Source: Casuarina equisetifolia
Lineage: Eukaryota > Streptophyta > Magnoliopsida > Fagales > Casuarinaceae
Length of the DNA: 64,000 bases
Assembly (NCBI GenBank): GCA_028551475.1
Contig: CM052361.1
Location: 11,043,501-11,107,500, forward strand
Direction: 5' to 3'
Position numbers and translations under genes: made by a program. Positions 1 through 11,860 of this stretch are shown in pieces. Under the pieces are notes generated by a model that saw only the letters and a list, made by a program, of their open reading frames with translations, did no database searches and was not told the origin of the DNA. Numbering within the stretch: position 1 is the stretch's first letter; each line of letters begins with the position of its first letter.

Positions 1-503
1 CGGAATCAGCAGAACTATTGGCAACCGCACTAAATGAACCACCCATGTCACCAGGTGGAGCCGAAGAAACTAACTGATCCTTGCTATTTTCATTCGTCTT
101 ACAAATGTCTGTAGTTCCAGATGATGATTGGGCAGTTGAATCTGAACCTTTATTTGAAAAAATTGGTAATTTTTTCACAGCAGTAGATCTATTTGTATCC
201 CTATCACCATTCTGGGGACTGTTCTTTGGAAGTGGTGGAAGTTTCCCGGTAGCCAAATAGAAATCTAACTTTTTCTTTAAAGAACTATTCCAATGATTCT
301 TTATAGCATTGTCAGTTCTGCAAAAGAAAGCAATATAGAAGAATTAACTTAAACAAATAAATCAAATCACTCAAACTGTAAATAAAGTCAGCGCGCTTTT
401 ACAGCATTTCATTGTGTTATACATTAGTAATAACACATAATTAAAGAAAATATTAGAAACATTTTTCACATCTTGTTGTCATCAAGGACTTCTTTTTTCT
501 TGT

Positions 504-540
<37 letters not shown>

Positions 541-3521
541 CCCGCCCCCCCACAACCCCCCTCTCTTCAAATTTTGGTTCTAAGTGCTTCAATGGAACAA
601 GTGCATTTGCCTGACATTGAATTGTTGACGAATGATTAGACCAAACAATCTCATCTTAATTGCATATACACTTATAGCCCAAGTTGTATGAAATCAACCA
701 GAATGACGTGACCACAACAAGAAACAAGTATCCAGTGCAGATGAAGACTAATAAATGTAACTTAGGCCCTTTGAACAGAAGACATATGTTTCAAAAAGAA
801 CAAATGCAGCGATCTATATGTCTGGGAACGACAACAATAATAAAGCATTTGGCTTCAAGAATGAATGTGCACATGACCAGGTGGCAGGCAACAATGAAAG
901 ATGTTAAGTTTTACTCTACCAAGAGAAATTTTAGGAATTCTTTCCATATATGCACATCACAAGGTAAAAATCCCATTGGGGCTATTTTACTTGATCAACT
1001 CATTAATACCTTAATATAGCATTTGATTTTCATCATAGAAAAAAAAAAATTACTGCTTAAACAAGAATCAGTACCTTCCAGGTAGAACCTTAGCTATTTC
1101 AGCCCATTTGTTCCCATGCATCCGATGGGCTTTCATGAGAGCTAATTCCTCCTCTAAAGTCCAAGGATCCTTTTTAATATCCGGATTCAAATGATTGTGC
1201 CACCTGCATTAATCAGAAACATGTCTTCCATAAGTAGAAGCAGAATTTGACCCGTTTCATTGCTAATAACTTTAAATCATAATCACATCCCTCACATAAA
1301 ACCAGGAGAAAGAGCTCCCAAGACCATATTTTGGATAAGATTATCAATTATTACAAACAGAATAAAGTAAACAAAGCTAGCCAGCTATTATCATCACTTG
1401 TAAAAGCTACCTTTCGCGGCATTGTTTTCCTATCCGACCAGGCAAGGACTTTGCTATCAGAGACCATTTTGTAGGCCCATATTTCTTTACCAGTTCAATT
1501 ATTTTATCATCCTCCTACAAGCAACACAAGGAACAAGATTTAATACTTGAATCACAAAATGCAAGACAGAAAATATGACAAAAAGGAAAAGGAATTTAGC
1601 CAACCTCTTGAGTCCAAGGTCCTTTCACAAGCTCTGGATTTAGAACTTTCTGCCATCGATGAAGACATTGAACTTCTGATCTATCAGGAAAAAATTCAGC
1701 TGCAAATACATTTTAGTACAACATTAGATCAGTTTCATGAGTTTTTAAGCAGAATATATACAACAGTATGAATACTAGATATTCTAATGTAAGCATTGAT
1801 GCCTTCCTCATGGTGTAACACAAACTATTATATAACCTTCTCCTTTTATTTCCTTTTTTTTTTTTTCTCCCCCTTCAGGGATAAGGATTGATATTTGCTT
1901 GAATTAATGTTAAAAGTATAATACCTAAAGATAAGGGTAATATCATGCATTCATAATGATTAATATGATAACACATCAGACGCTCCAGTAGTTTTTGTTT
2001 AGACCAAAGACTATGCTCAACCTTTAATGTCAAGCTGTTAACATATTTGTCTAATTCACTCCTATTTCTCAAAAGTGTGGTTGTGTAAATGTTCTACCAC
2101 CTTCAACTCCGGTTGTCATAGCAGTACAAACTTCTTGGTCAAACCATTTGAACACCATGACAAGTACTTTTTTTCAAGTTGCAACAACCATTGGACAAGC
2201 TTCAAATGCTTGGAGCTCTTGAAAATGAGGTAAAACAAAGTAATATTATTCAGATGTCAAGATCTTTTTGATTCTTCATTGACTTAGCTCCGCCACTTTT
2301 CAAAGTCTCAATTACTAAAACAACAAACATTCTTCACACAGAATATCCGCCACAAAAGGCCACCATAAATTTCTAAAAATGAAAATTCATTTTAGAGCCG
2401 CCCAAAAATAAAGCAGCAAAGACCAACCAATATCAGAGGCACTTATGAGGGAAGAGAAAAACCTATTTTCTTCCAACTCTTCCCCTTAAAAGCTGCAACA
2501 GCATTCCTTAATGTCTCATCCTACAGGAAAATGATAATGCTGTTAGTAATAATGAGTAAGATGCCAGAAAGTTCAATGGGAAATAAAAAATCAAGCTGCA
2601 TATAGCATGAAAACAGAAAATGAACATGGGTTAGCACAAGCAGAATAGGGTCCTAGTTTCAAAGATCTTCTATTGCCATCTATGTTACTCATAACATCAA
2701 TGGTGAATCAGTTAATGAGTATGATCCCAGAAAGTTTAATGGGAAATAAAAACTCAAGCTGCATATGGCATTAAAACAAAAAATGAACATGGGTTAGCAC
2801 AAGCAGAATAGGGTCCCAGTTTCAAAGATCTTCTATTGGCATTTATGTTACTGATAACATCAGTGGTGAATCAGTTGTTCATAAACCAAACACCAGGTAA
2901 ATTCCTTCCACATTGGATACTTAACACTGAACCAGATTGACTTCACACTTTCATAAGCTAGCTGATAGACAGGAAAATATGAAAAGCTTCTAGATCATAA
3001 CTCATAGGACTTTGGAGAGCTATGAAAAATACTGACCTCCTGTGCAGTCCAACCACCCTTCGCTCGTCTAATTGGACCAGTGGCCCTCCTGTAAGAGCAA
3101 ATTCACATAATTAAGCTTATCATCCAGCTCACTGATTGCAATGAAAATAAACCCCTATAAGAATGTTCACAAAGTTTCTCCCACATTCAACATGGCAGAA
3201 ACCTATTTCACAAAAGCAATTTTACTTTCCCAGGAGGCCTGACGAAAGAAAGTCCCGGTTAACCTAGACCACAGTGGACACTGAACATAGCAATTACTCC
3301 CACTTTTCCAGAAACGGCATATCAAATTGTTCTAACCGAATGCAAAAAACAAAGAAATTCAAAGGAAAGTACCGAGGAGACGGTGAGGTTGGAGCGGGGC
3401 TACACGTTCCCGGGGACTTGAGATTTGCGCTTGCACTGCCTTCGGAAACAGAAGAGCTCGAAGCAGCTGTTGATTGCTTATTCTCAAGACAACGCTCTTC
3501 CAGTTTCTTATCATCCATCAT
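1..3521 (-). CDS. MYB3R: MYB3R-type three-repeat MYB transcription factor (3' end off the window)
   Basis: R1R2R3 MYB factor; this family binds MSA elements (core AACGG) and controls G2/M genes. Coding exons by splice phase: 3373-3521, 3037-3088, 2463-2520, 1605-1699, 1411-1514, 1075-1203 and 1-317, the last cut by the window edge. The acidic and Ser-rich N-terminus (about 50 residues) is followed by R1 (starts GPIRRAKGGWTAQE, contains GKSWKKIAEFFPDRSEVQCLHRW), R2 (KGPWTQEEDDKI to GKQCRERW) and R3 (KDPWTLEEELALMKAHRMHG to RTDNAIKNHW). The first exon opens with two adjacent ATGs (3521 and 3518). A leader exon ending near 3986 and a 5'UTR intron up to about 3530 are suggested by donor and acceptor signals. 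The short N-terminus and R3 downstream sequence resemble the MYB3R3/MYB3R5 group, known in Arabidopsis as repressors, but the C-terminus that would decide this is outside the window. Confidence 0.95.
508..538. repeat. (CT)n microsatellite in a MYB3R intron
   Basis: A run of about 15 CT units, followed by a C-rich stretch, inside the intron between 317 and 1075. On the gene's strand it reads as GA. It is far from both splice sites, so no function is suggested. Confidence 0.9.
2552..2877. repeat. 163-bp direct tandem duplication in a MYB3R intron
   Basis: Two adjacent copies with a period of 163 bp: the 5' landmark atgagta starts at 2552 and again at 2715. The two copies share long identical stretches (for example gaacatgggttagcacaagc) and differ at scattered positions, about 10 percent or less by eye. 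The duplication lies in the intron between the exons at 2463-2520 and 3037-3088 and leaves both splice sites intact. Confidence 0.9.
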
Positions 3522-4149
3522 CCTTCTACCAGTACAATCATCTATAAAACCAAAAATTCAAATGAAAAAAATAGTAGTACATAAATACACGAAAGAACAG
3601 ACAGCTAAACCATGCCAAGAAAGACCAAACAAATACCAATCACCAAAAACACTAAAAACCCCACCCATGCCCAGATTTTCCAAAACCCCCCATCGCCAAA
3701 AAAAAATACAATCAAAACTCAGATCTTACAATCAGTTGTCAGATCAAAACCCCCAAGCAAAACAAAGAATTCTCTGAAAGAAACGCAGAATTCTAGGGTT
3801 TACGGACGAAACCAAATGAATTATTCACAAAGAAGTGCTTCGGGTGTTCAAAGAACAAGCTACAAGATCAAACAACCACTGTAAAAATATGAAAAAAATA
3901 AAAATAAAAAATAAAAAACCAGGTTTTGCAAAAACTGAAACACGAGAAACAAAACGAAACTTCGATTTGTAAAAGTAGTAAAGTACCTTCGCATGTAAAG
4001 ATATGGCAGAAATCGAAGTGGCGCTTAACGAAGATACGAATAAATTAGAGCCCAAGAGACCTCGCTCTCAGAAAGAACCACGAGCTTTTGTTTCGAAAAA
4101 TCCTCGCCCGTTGAAACAAAGAGAGAAAGAAGGTAAAAGGAAATATTAT

Positions 4150-5901
4150 TGAATTAGATTTTGTATTATATACATATAACGAATATGTGAGGCACCGACG
4201 TCTCCGTCAATTGTTACCGTTATCCAAGGCAGGGGTCTGCCGCGAGCTCTGACGAAAAAATAAAAGAAAAACCCTATCGCTTAACGGCGCAGACGGTCCT
4301 TCTAAACGTTAGGGAACAAAGTTTGAACCTCAAACGGCACTCTAAGCCCTTCCAAGCCCACTTCGATAAATGTCGAGCACGTTTGGAGGTTGTGGATGCG
4401 TCGCACGCTTCGCGGGTAACTGTGAACCGTTGGATTGCAAACAAAATCGTCGGGGCTTTGAGTCGGTTTTGTGTTCGGCAAAAAAACGTTTCACCTTTTG
4501 TTTACGAGGGGTTTTCGGTATTTAAGTCGCTGGAAATCAGGCGAGATCAACGGTGTCAAATCATTATGGTACTGTGGCTTCTATTTAGGTTCGATCTCGA
4601 CCGTTACTTCCACATGTACTATTTTGCCTATGATACCCAAATGGCGAACTGTTTGACGCCAAGTAGTCAATTTCCAGTTAATTTTGACTCGAATTAAAAG
4701 ATATAAACAAATATTTAATATAGAATTATCATGAAGAGACGTTATCGGATCAACATCAAACCAGAAACTTGACTTATATCTTTAGATTTTTTTTTTCACT
4801 TTTTATCCTTTATTTATTTAAGTATTTGTTTCTCTGATCTCAAATAACCCATTTTAGTTAATAATACAATAATTGAAGTGTTAAGAAAAATTTTGACAAT
4901 TAATATAAGTTTTCTAAGCTTTTCGGCATTCAATAAACTATTAATTTAGCATTAACAAAATTTTAAGATTCCGTTTTCCTTCTAGGAGGATACATGCATC
5001 AAGTCGTGTCCTTTAAAATGGGTGTTTTTGTCAATTTTTTTAATATTTTATTAGGTAAATATGTCGTGATTTTTTTTAGTAAAGATACTAAGTAAGTCTC
5101 TTGTTTAACAAGTTAACCGACATAAAAAAAAAAAAAAGATCTTTCATGAGTTGGAACACAACTACTTGGATTGTGATTGAAACTACCGCACAAGATTCAA
5201 TAACTAAAATGAAGATTTAGTTTATATTTTCGGTTGGGGATTTCCTTGGATTTCCTTGTCTTCTACGCTTCAAATTATTCTCACTTTTCTTCGGGAAGTG
5301 TAATCAAATCCAATTTCTCCAATGAATAGGTTGATAAAGTGTTGTTGTCCTCAACAACCCTTCCATTGCAAAGGTTAAGGATTAAGTTTAAATAGTAGTT
5401 GGGAACCGAAAAGATTTTTTTTTTTTTAACTTTTTTTTTTCTCATATATATACTCAAGTAGGGAATTCAAAAGAATTCAAACCACTAATCGGATGAATTC
5501 GCGGTCAAGGGTTTGACCCAGTTACCATTGAACTAAGGAGTTTCCTAATTGAAAAGATTGAAATTTCAAGCCATACAAAATATATTAATAAATAAATTTA
5601 TACAGACCCTTTTGAGAAACAACTAACCATAGCACTCGGTCCATCTATTGCGGGATCTCCACAGCGTGACTCTAATACCCTTGTGGAAGAAATATAGAAT
5701 CGAAGATGTAAAGAGAGTACGAGCACTGACTTTTCTAAAGAAGTATCAAAAGTAAAGCCAAGACATTTTGGCTGTCAACTAGATCACCATAAGATTCCAT
5801 CGTGTTGAATATCATTTGCTGCACCATAGACGACCCTATAAAGAAGGAGCTTGGCTTAGTTTTTTTTCCATTAAACTATCCTATTCGCGAGAAGAGAGAA
5901 A

Positions 5902-5933
<32 letters not shown>

Positions 5934-6000
5934 TACAGCAATTCAACCGTATACGTCAACTAGAGTAAAAATCTGATGGCACGGACTGTTGATGCTTACC
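4150..6000. other. Intergenic region between MYB3R and TIM9, no gene seen
   Basis: No convincing coding sequence was found. The MYB3R promoter should lie at about 4100-4400 and includes two AACGG cores (near 4219, reverse sense, and 4280), which are only weak matches to the MSA consensus. The rest is AT-rich DNA with poly-T runs and a (GA)n microsatellite at about 5901-5926. TIM9 3'UTR sequence probably begins near 6000-6500. Confidence 0.6.
5901..5926. repeat. (GA)n microsatellite
   Basis: About 13 GA units directly read from the sequence, in the intergenic region downstream of TIM9. Confidence 0.85.
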
Positions 6001-6541
6001 AATAGCAAATTTCTCCTAGCTGGGATTAACTCCAAAAAGTTCATAAGAAAACAGAGGAGAAAATGAATTTTAGTGAGCTAGATATCAAGAATGAGGGAAG
6101 AGACATGCAAGTCCAGCAAGTCTCACTTTCTGAAGAATTCAAATTGCTGTTTTCAGTTCATAAATACCAGAAGTACATATTTTGGATGCTTAACTTGTAA
6201 GCCTTCAAGAGGCTGGGCCAATTCTGCCACAGCCATTTAAATAGAGCTAGACAATTAGCTAGTAGAATGGAACTAGCACTGAATTCTGTTATATAGGCAT
6301 GTAAGTTAAAGTTTCAATTGATTTTTTTTTCCCGGATTATATGGCATAAAAAACAATCCAAGTTGGTCATGTCCTATTGATTGCCAAACTCTCTAAGATA
6401 AAGGAACAAACCAGTCTTCTTCTCATGAAGAAGTAAGACATTAAACAAAGTTTCGGTTCCAAGACTAAAAGAATCGAGCTTGCAATTGAACAACATCTGC
6501 AAGGCACAAGAGTTCCAAACCCCAGGTTTTTAAGAATCATC

Positions 6542-8882
6542 TTAATCTGATGTAGCTGCTTCTTGGTTTAGCTCTGCGTATCTCATGCCAACTCGCATTT
6601 TGTGCTTCAGGAACTTTTCGGCACACCTACGTACACACGTCTCCTCTTGCTTGGTCAGGGATTTACGTTGGAAGGCGTCCACACAGTCCGTAAAACATCT
6701 CTCTACCAATGAATTATACAACCGTAGACTGCAATTGGTTTTGATCAAGAAGACAATGAGAAAGAATCAGAGGCCTTATCACTAGAACACAGTATATGAT
6801 TTGATTTTACCATCAAGTGTTACAATCCAAAATTGAAGCAATTGGAGAAGTACACAGAAACCAAGCTGATGTGATGAGTAGATCAGCCAGTTGCAAAAAA
6901 TGGTAGTAATTGCATACAAAATGGATTGGAATCATTGCTTATACTTAAGCAGACACCGTATATTAGCACACTGACTATGAATCAAGCCCCAGGCTATCTA
7001 TAGTAACTCCTAAAAGAAGCCTATATTATTGTAATCCTAGAATTATCAGAGGATCGAAGAATCATAGAACAAAGAGAATGCCTTCTGCAGTACATAGCCA
7101 CACTAATGACATAGTCTGTCACAACCCTATACACAGCCATCTCTCAGCACAAGTTCAACATAAAACCACCTGTGGGAAGATATGTACCTAGTCTATATTG
7201 GATAGCATTCTTGGTTTGGGTTATGATTTTTACAAAAGTACAAAATGTATCAGTATATACTAATTACTGAGAGAACTGTGGCTTACAGGAATATAAATCA
7301 ATCTTTACCAGGCTATAGACATTGGCAGACATGACAGAGGTTAGTTATATGTAAACAATGTGTTGTACATTCCACTGGCAGATATATCCAATAAGAAATT
7401 CATATATACCAAACGACGAAAGGAGATTGATGACCTTTTAACGGAAAGATGAAGTAAGAGCATCTGATCGAAGATGTTACAACAAATGCCACAAAAGGCT
7501 TCCTTATTCGGTAGGGACAAAATACAAGTTCAAAAGCAAGCTAACGAACAGATTTAGCCAATGGAGCTATTAACGCACCCTTGGGAGCAGTAACAATTAA
7601 ACCATGCAAACTAATTATCAGTGTCATTGGCTCACTTATAAATATATATATGTGAGCTATCAGATTTTAACATTTAAGAGTATTACATAGATATGCTCAA
7701 AATGGAATTATATAAAAACTTCTTTTCACCAACTATCTTCAATAGCTTTAAGACATGTGAGAAAACCCATTCCCACCCAAAAGTCTACTCAAAAGTAAAT
7801 GAGTCTTTTTTTTTTATAACGAGGATCCCAAGTATGATTTACATAATTTAAGACTTCATACCCGGAGTATTATCTTCTCATACATCACTTTGAGCTATAA
7901 GCATCATGCATGGGGGGTGCCACCTCCTTAAACTTAGGCTCTAAACACTAAAGCTCATTTTTGACCAAAAGTTTGCTCAAATGTAATCTTTTTTTCATAT
8001 AAAGAAGATTTTCAAGTAGTATTTTGTTAATGTGAGATATTTGCAACATCATTCTTTCATTGCAATAAAGATACTCATTTTCCTCCTTTTGGACGCCAAA
8101 GTAACAACCACAATGCGAATTAGCGTCATTTACTAACAAGGTAATCTTTCATCGTTTTTTTTTTTTTTTTTTTGATTTCTCTTATGAACTAATCACCATT
8201 AAATGACTTTACATACTTCTTTGCAGAGCTGGTCCTTTTTTAAAATTTTATCTTAGTTTACAACTCTTAACATCTGTAAGTTGGAATATCAATGTCAACG
8301 TTTAGCCCTGAAAATCCAAATCCAATTAAGCATCCAAATCACTAAGGCCTAAAAATAACAAACTAACATGAGATCAAGAAGTCATTGTTAAAGCCAAAAC
8401 GGCATAACGCACCGACTTATATCCCATCCGCAACTACTTGAGCTTCTGGCTTTTCCATACTCTCACAAGCATCGGCCTCATTTCCCATCAAGCACTCAAT
8501 CAACAAGTCAATTGTCTGGGCAGTCGGCCAACTCTCTGAAAAGATCTACCTTAACTAAAAATCATCATCTAGTAAACCATTCTCCACCTTAAAGTTGCGT
8601 CCGTAAAACCAACTAATCAATTTGGTAATCAGAATTCGGTCTCTTCAAAATTCAAACTTTAAGCCCGCAAAAAAACTCCATAAACCGAGGTGGGAGTGGA
8701 AATAAGGAAATCAATTCAGAAATAATGAAGCAACAGTGCAAGTAAATGTATAAGGCGAGAATATTTCGGATTGCACAGAGAGAAGACCTGTCACGGATCT
8801 GAAGCTGGTCAATAAGGGTGGACATTCGGACCTTGTCTTCTTCAGGAAGAGACTCCAAGTCTGCCAGCTTGCTCTTGTCCAT
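6542..8882 (-). CDS. TIM9: Small Tim protein TIM9, mitochondrial intermembrane-space chaperone
   Basis: Two exons, 8788-8882 and 6542-6728, separated by a 2,059-bp intron, encode 93 residues, the usual TIM9 length. The twin CX3C motif is visible (CFTDC and CVRRC, 15 residues apart in the second exon), which forms the two disulfides of the small Tim fold. The N-terminus has the TIM9-typical LPEEDK and QLQIRD stretches, and the C-terminus [15 protein letters not shown] is also family-typical. In the known family, TIM9 pairs with TIM10 in a hexameric chaperone that escorts hydrophobic precursors to the TIM22 inner-membrane translocase. The split Ser codon (AG|T) fixes the junction. The start ATG at 8882 is the only one in frame before [10 protein letters not shown]. 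The large intron contains no gene that I can recognise. Confidence 0.96.
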
Positions 8883-8894
8883 CTTTTGTTCTAC

Positions 8895-9840
8895 AATTAT
8901 CGAGGTTTAGGGTTTAACAGCTTCCACCAGGACAGGCTCTGCTTTCACGGCTTAGACCAAAGAAAAACGGTGCCTCTTAACCCCTATTCATACCCGACCA
9001 TATGTGGGCTTTTTTTTTTTTTTTTTTCTAAAAATCCTTAATTTCCGGATTTGTAATTTTTTTTTTAAATTGAGAAAGAAGTTGAGGAAGTTTGAATTAC
9101 AGAAACTAGTGTGGAAATCTCCCGATTTTCATCAAGCTACGGGTATGTAATTTTTTATTATTATTAACTTATACACCCATGATGTCAAATTTAGAATAAA
9201 AAAATCTCAAAAATTCCAAGTATTCAATTATCAAGGTTTAGGGTTTAACAGCTCCACCAGGACGGGCTCTGCTTTCACGGCTTAGACCGAAGAAAAACGG
9301 TGCCTCTTAAACCCTATTCATACCCCACCATCCGTGGCCTTTTTTTTTTTTTTTTTTCTCAAAATCCTTAATTTTCGGACTTGTAATTTTTTTTTTTTAA
9401 ATTGAGAAAGAAGTTGAGGAAATTTGAATTACAGCCACTTGTGTGGAAATCTCCCGATTGTCATCAAGCTACGGGTATGTAATTTTTTATTATTATTAAC
9501 TTATACACCCATGATGTCAAATTTAGAATAAAAAAATCTCAAAAATTCCAAGTATTCAACTAAGTTAGATACTTCTTAATAATTCAATTACTTATAAGGA
9601 TGTTTATATTAATTTGGATATTAATTTCAATTTATTTTTTCAATTCCCTATTGTCATCAAGCTGCGGGTATGTAATTTTTTTTTTATTATTAACTTATAC
9701 ACCCATGATGTCAAATTTAGAATAAAAAAATCTCAAAAATTCCAAGTATTCAACTAAGTTAGATACTTATTAATAATTCAATTACTTATAAGGATGTTTA
9801 TATTAATTTGGATATTAATTTCAATTTATTTTTTCAATTG
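8895..9840. repeat. Degenerate tandem triplication upstream of TIM9
   Basis: Copy 1 begins at about 8895, copy 2 at about 9226 (offset 331-332 bp, measured at the telobox and again at tcatcaagct, 9129 versus 9461), and a partial copy 3 at about 9654 (offset 193 bp from copy 2). Copies 1 and 2 share the telobox, a poly-T run, and the block from gttgaggaa to the end of the segment. Copies 2 and 3 share a further AT-rich tail ending in ttcaatttattttttcaatt. Differences between copies are mostly single bases and poly-T length, which suggests recent local duplication. Confidence 0.9.
8903..8914 (-). promoter_or_regulatory. Telobox next to the TIM9 start
   Basis: On the minus strand the sequence reads AAACCCTAAACC about 20 bp upstream of the ATG, so it is in the 5' leader or core promoter. 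Teloboxes (AAACCCTA) are known in promoters of plant ribosomal and mitochondrial-biogenesis genes. A second copy lies at about 9235-9245 in the duplicated segment. Confidence 0.6.
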
Positions 9841-9879
9841 TGTTTTCCATTTATATTTTTAGACAATTGTAATTCACAT

Positions 9880-10245
9880 TTCTGACCGCAATTATAAAAT
9901 GGTAAGTAGGACTTGTATTCATCTAATTCTATGGACAGAGAAGAAAAAGAAAAAAAGATGTAAATGTTTCCCTAAGATGTCTAACCGTTAGAGATCTTAA
10001 ATAAAAGGCTGTCTAACGGTCGCCGTCGCCCTCTCTCTGCCCCTCGCTTTGCCTTCTCTCATGCTCTGTAATCAGAACGGTAAAATCATGTCTACTCGGA
10101 CAAAGGCCACGATCCTCAACTCGATCTCCGAGGTCGGAGTCATTACTCATTTCTCCCCCAAGAAATTCCGCACAGGATGGTGACCGGACTCCATTTTTTT
10201 AAGTTCTTGACCGCGATTCTGGAGCATTCCTGCTCACCCAGCTTG
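9880..10245 (+). pseudogene. Truncated copy of the kinesin promoter and first exon
   Basis: This segment aligns by eye with 18950-19345, the promoter, 5'UTR and first coding residues of the intact kinesin gene. Shared blocks include gctctgtaa, cccaactcgatctcc (here ctcaactcgatctcc), tctcccccaag and agttcttgacc. In the copy the start codon is destroyed (ATC instead of ATG), about 9 bases are missing in the region of the first beta strand, and homology fades after 10245, where the Copia element begins shortly after. The copy therefore cannot encode a kinesin. Both MSA promoter motifs survive. The presence of promoter sequence shows a DNA-level duplication, not a retrocopy. Confidence 0.85.
9982..10022. 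promoter_or_regulatory. Two MSA (mitosis-specific activator) motifs in the truncated kinesin copy
   Basis: The MSA consensus is YCYAACGGYYA. On the minus strand 9982-9992 reads TCTAACGGTTA, matching all 11 positions. On the plus strand 10012-10022 reads TCTAACGGTCG, matching 10 of 11. The pair has the same order and spacing as at the intact gene. Whether the orphan promoter is active is unknown. Confidence 0.7.
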
Positions 10246-10509
10246 CGTTTTGGATTTTTGTGGGTTGAATTTTGGATTTTGCCAGGGCCATAATCTCCTA
10301 GGAAGCCAAAAAAAACCCATAAAGAAAGGAAGAAGAGGCAGTGCTTTTGCTAAATATTGATGTTGTTTCTTATTTAGGCTTCTGTATTTTGTTATCTTGT
10401 TTGTGTTTTTTTTTTTATTGTTGTTATAGGTTTCAGCCAACTGTATGTTGTAAGTGCATTCCTTTACACAAACCTTCTCGGGGAACTTCTTCATTTTTTG
10501 GCAACTATA

Positions 10510-11860
10510 GATTGATTTGATTTTCAGCCTACAAGCACTTAATCCGTGTGTTCAATCTTAGTTGCTTATGCTATGGTTGCACTAAATCGAGTATTCTTCT
10601 ATTTATGTGTGGTAATGTTATTATGGTATCAAAGAGGGTTCAATCCTAGCGCTCTATTTTTTTTTTCTTTCTTAAGAAGCTTTTTTTCCAATTAAGGTTT
10701 CCTGTCTTGGTAAAAAGACTATTCTATCCTTGCCTCAAATGTCCATTTTACCCCTAAAATAGGACTAGGAGTAGCTAAGGGAACATTTTTAGATTTCCTT
10801 GAGACTTACTTTACATGAGCAAAGTGTATTTTAGACTTTTCTTTGGTCATTCCTTCTTGATTCTATCATGTTAAATTTTGAGTGAATTAGGTGTATCAAC
10901 CTTTGATCATTCCTTCTTAATGTCATTAAAGTGAAGTTTAAGCAAGCTAAGGTGAAGGCCCTTTTTGGTCCTTCGCTAAGGAAGTTGAGGCCAAGTTTAA
11001 GCAAGCCTACGAGAAGTTCTTTGGTCATTCCTTCTCAAGTTTGGCTAGATGCAATTTGAGCAAGCTTGGTAATTGATGTCTACCATGGTCAATCCTTTTC
11101 AATGGCATTTAAAATGAAGATCTTTAGTTTGGGTGTAGGGTTAGTGATCTTATGTATAAGGTTTAATAGATTGATTTAATTTTCAACCTATAAGCACTTA
11201 ATTCATGTCTTCAATCTTAGTTGTTTATGCTATGGTTCCATTAAATTAAGCATTCGCTATTTATGTGTGGTAATGTTATATCATGGTATCAAAAAAGGTT
11301 CAATCATAACACTTTATTTTTTATCTTAAGGAGTTATTTTTCCAATTAGGGTTTCCCCTCTTGGTAAAAAGACTATTATATCCCTACCCTAAATGTCCAT
11401 TTTACCCTTAAAATAAGAGTACGAAAAATTAAGGAAACATTTTAATAGGCTAGATGCCTAACTTAGCCCATCCAAATTTCCTAGCTTTGGACTTGCTTTG
11501 AGTGAGCCAAGAGGAATTTAGACTTTTCTATGGTCATTCCTTCTTGATCTTATCATGTTAAATTTTGAGTGCGTTAGGTGGATCAACCTTCAATCATTCC
11601 TTCTCAATGTCATCAAAAATGAAGTTTGGACATGCTAGGGTGTATGCCCCCCCTTGGTCATTCCCTGATGAAGTCGAGGACAAGTTTAAACGAGCTGATG
11701 GGAAGTCTCTTTGGTCATTCCTTCTCAAGTTAGGTTAGATGCAATCTAAGCAAGCTTGGTAATTGATGTCTACCATGGTCAATCTTCCTCGGTGACATTT
11801 GAAATTGAAGATCTTTAGTTTAGGTGTAAGGTTAGTGATCTTATGTACTTGGGTTTAAAG
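10510..11860. repeat. Tandem duplication inside the Copia element (about 659 bp)
   Basis: The block starting gattgattt at 10510 recurs at 11169. It comprises the 3' part of the left LTR, the primer-binding-site-like region (10626 and 11284) and untranslated leader with the phrase ggtcattccttct repeated many times. The copies are clearly diverged with several small indels, so the duplication is old. Confidence 0.8.
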
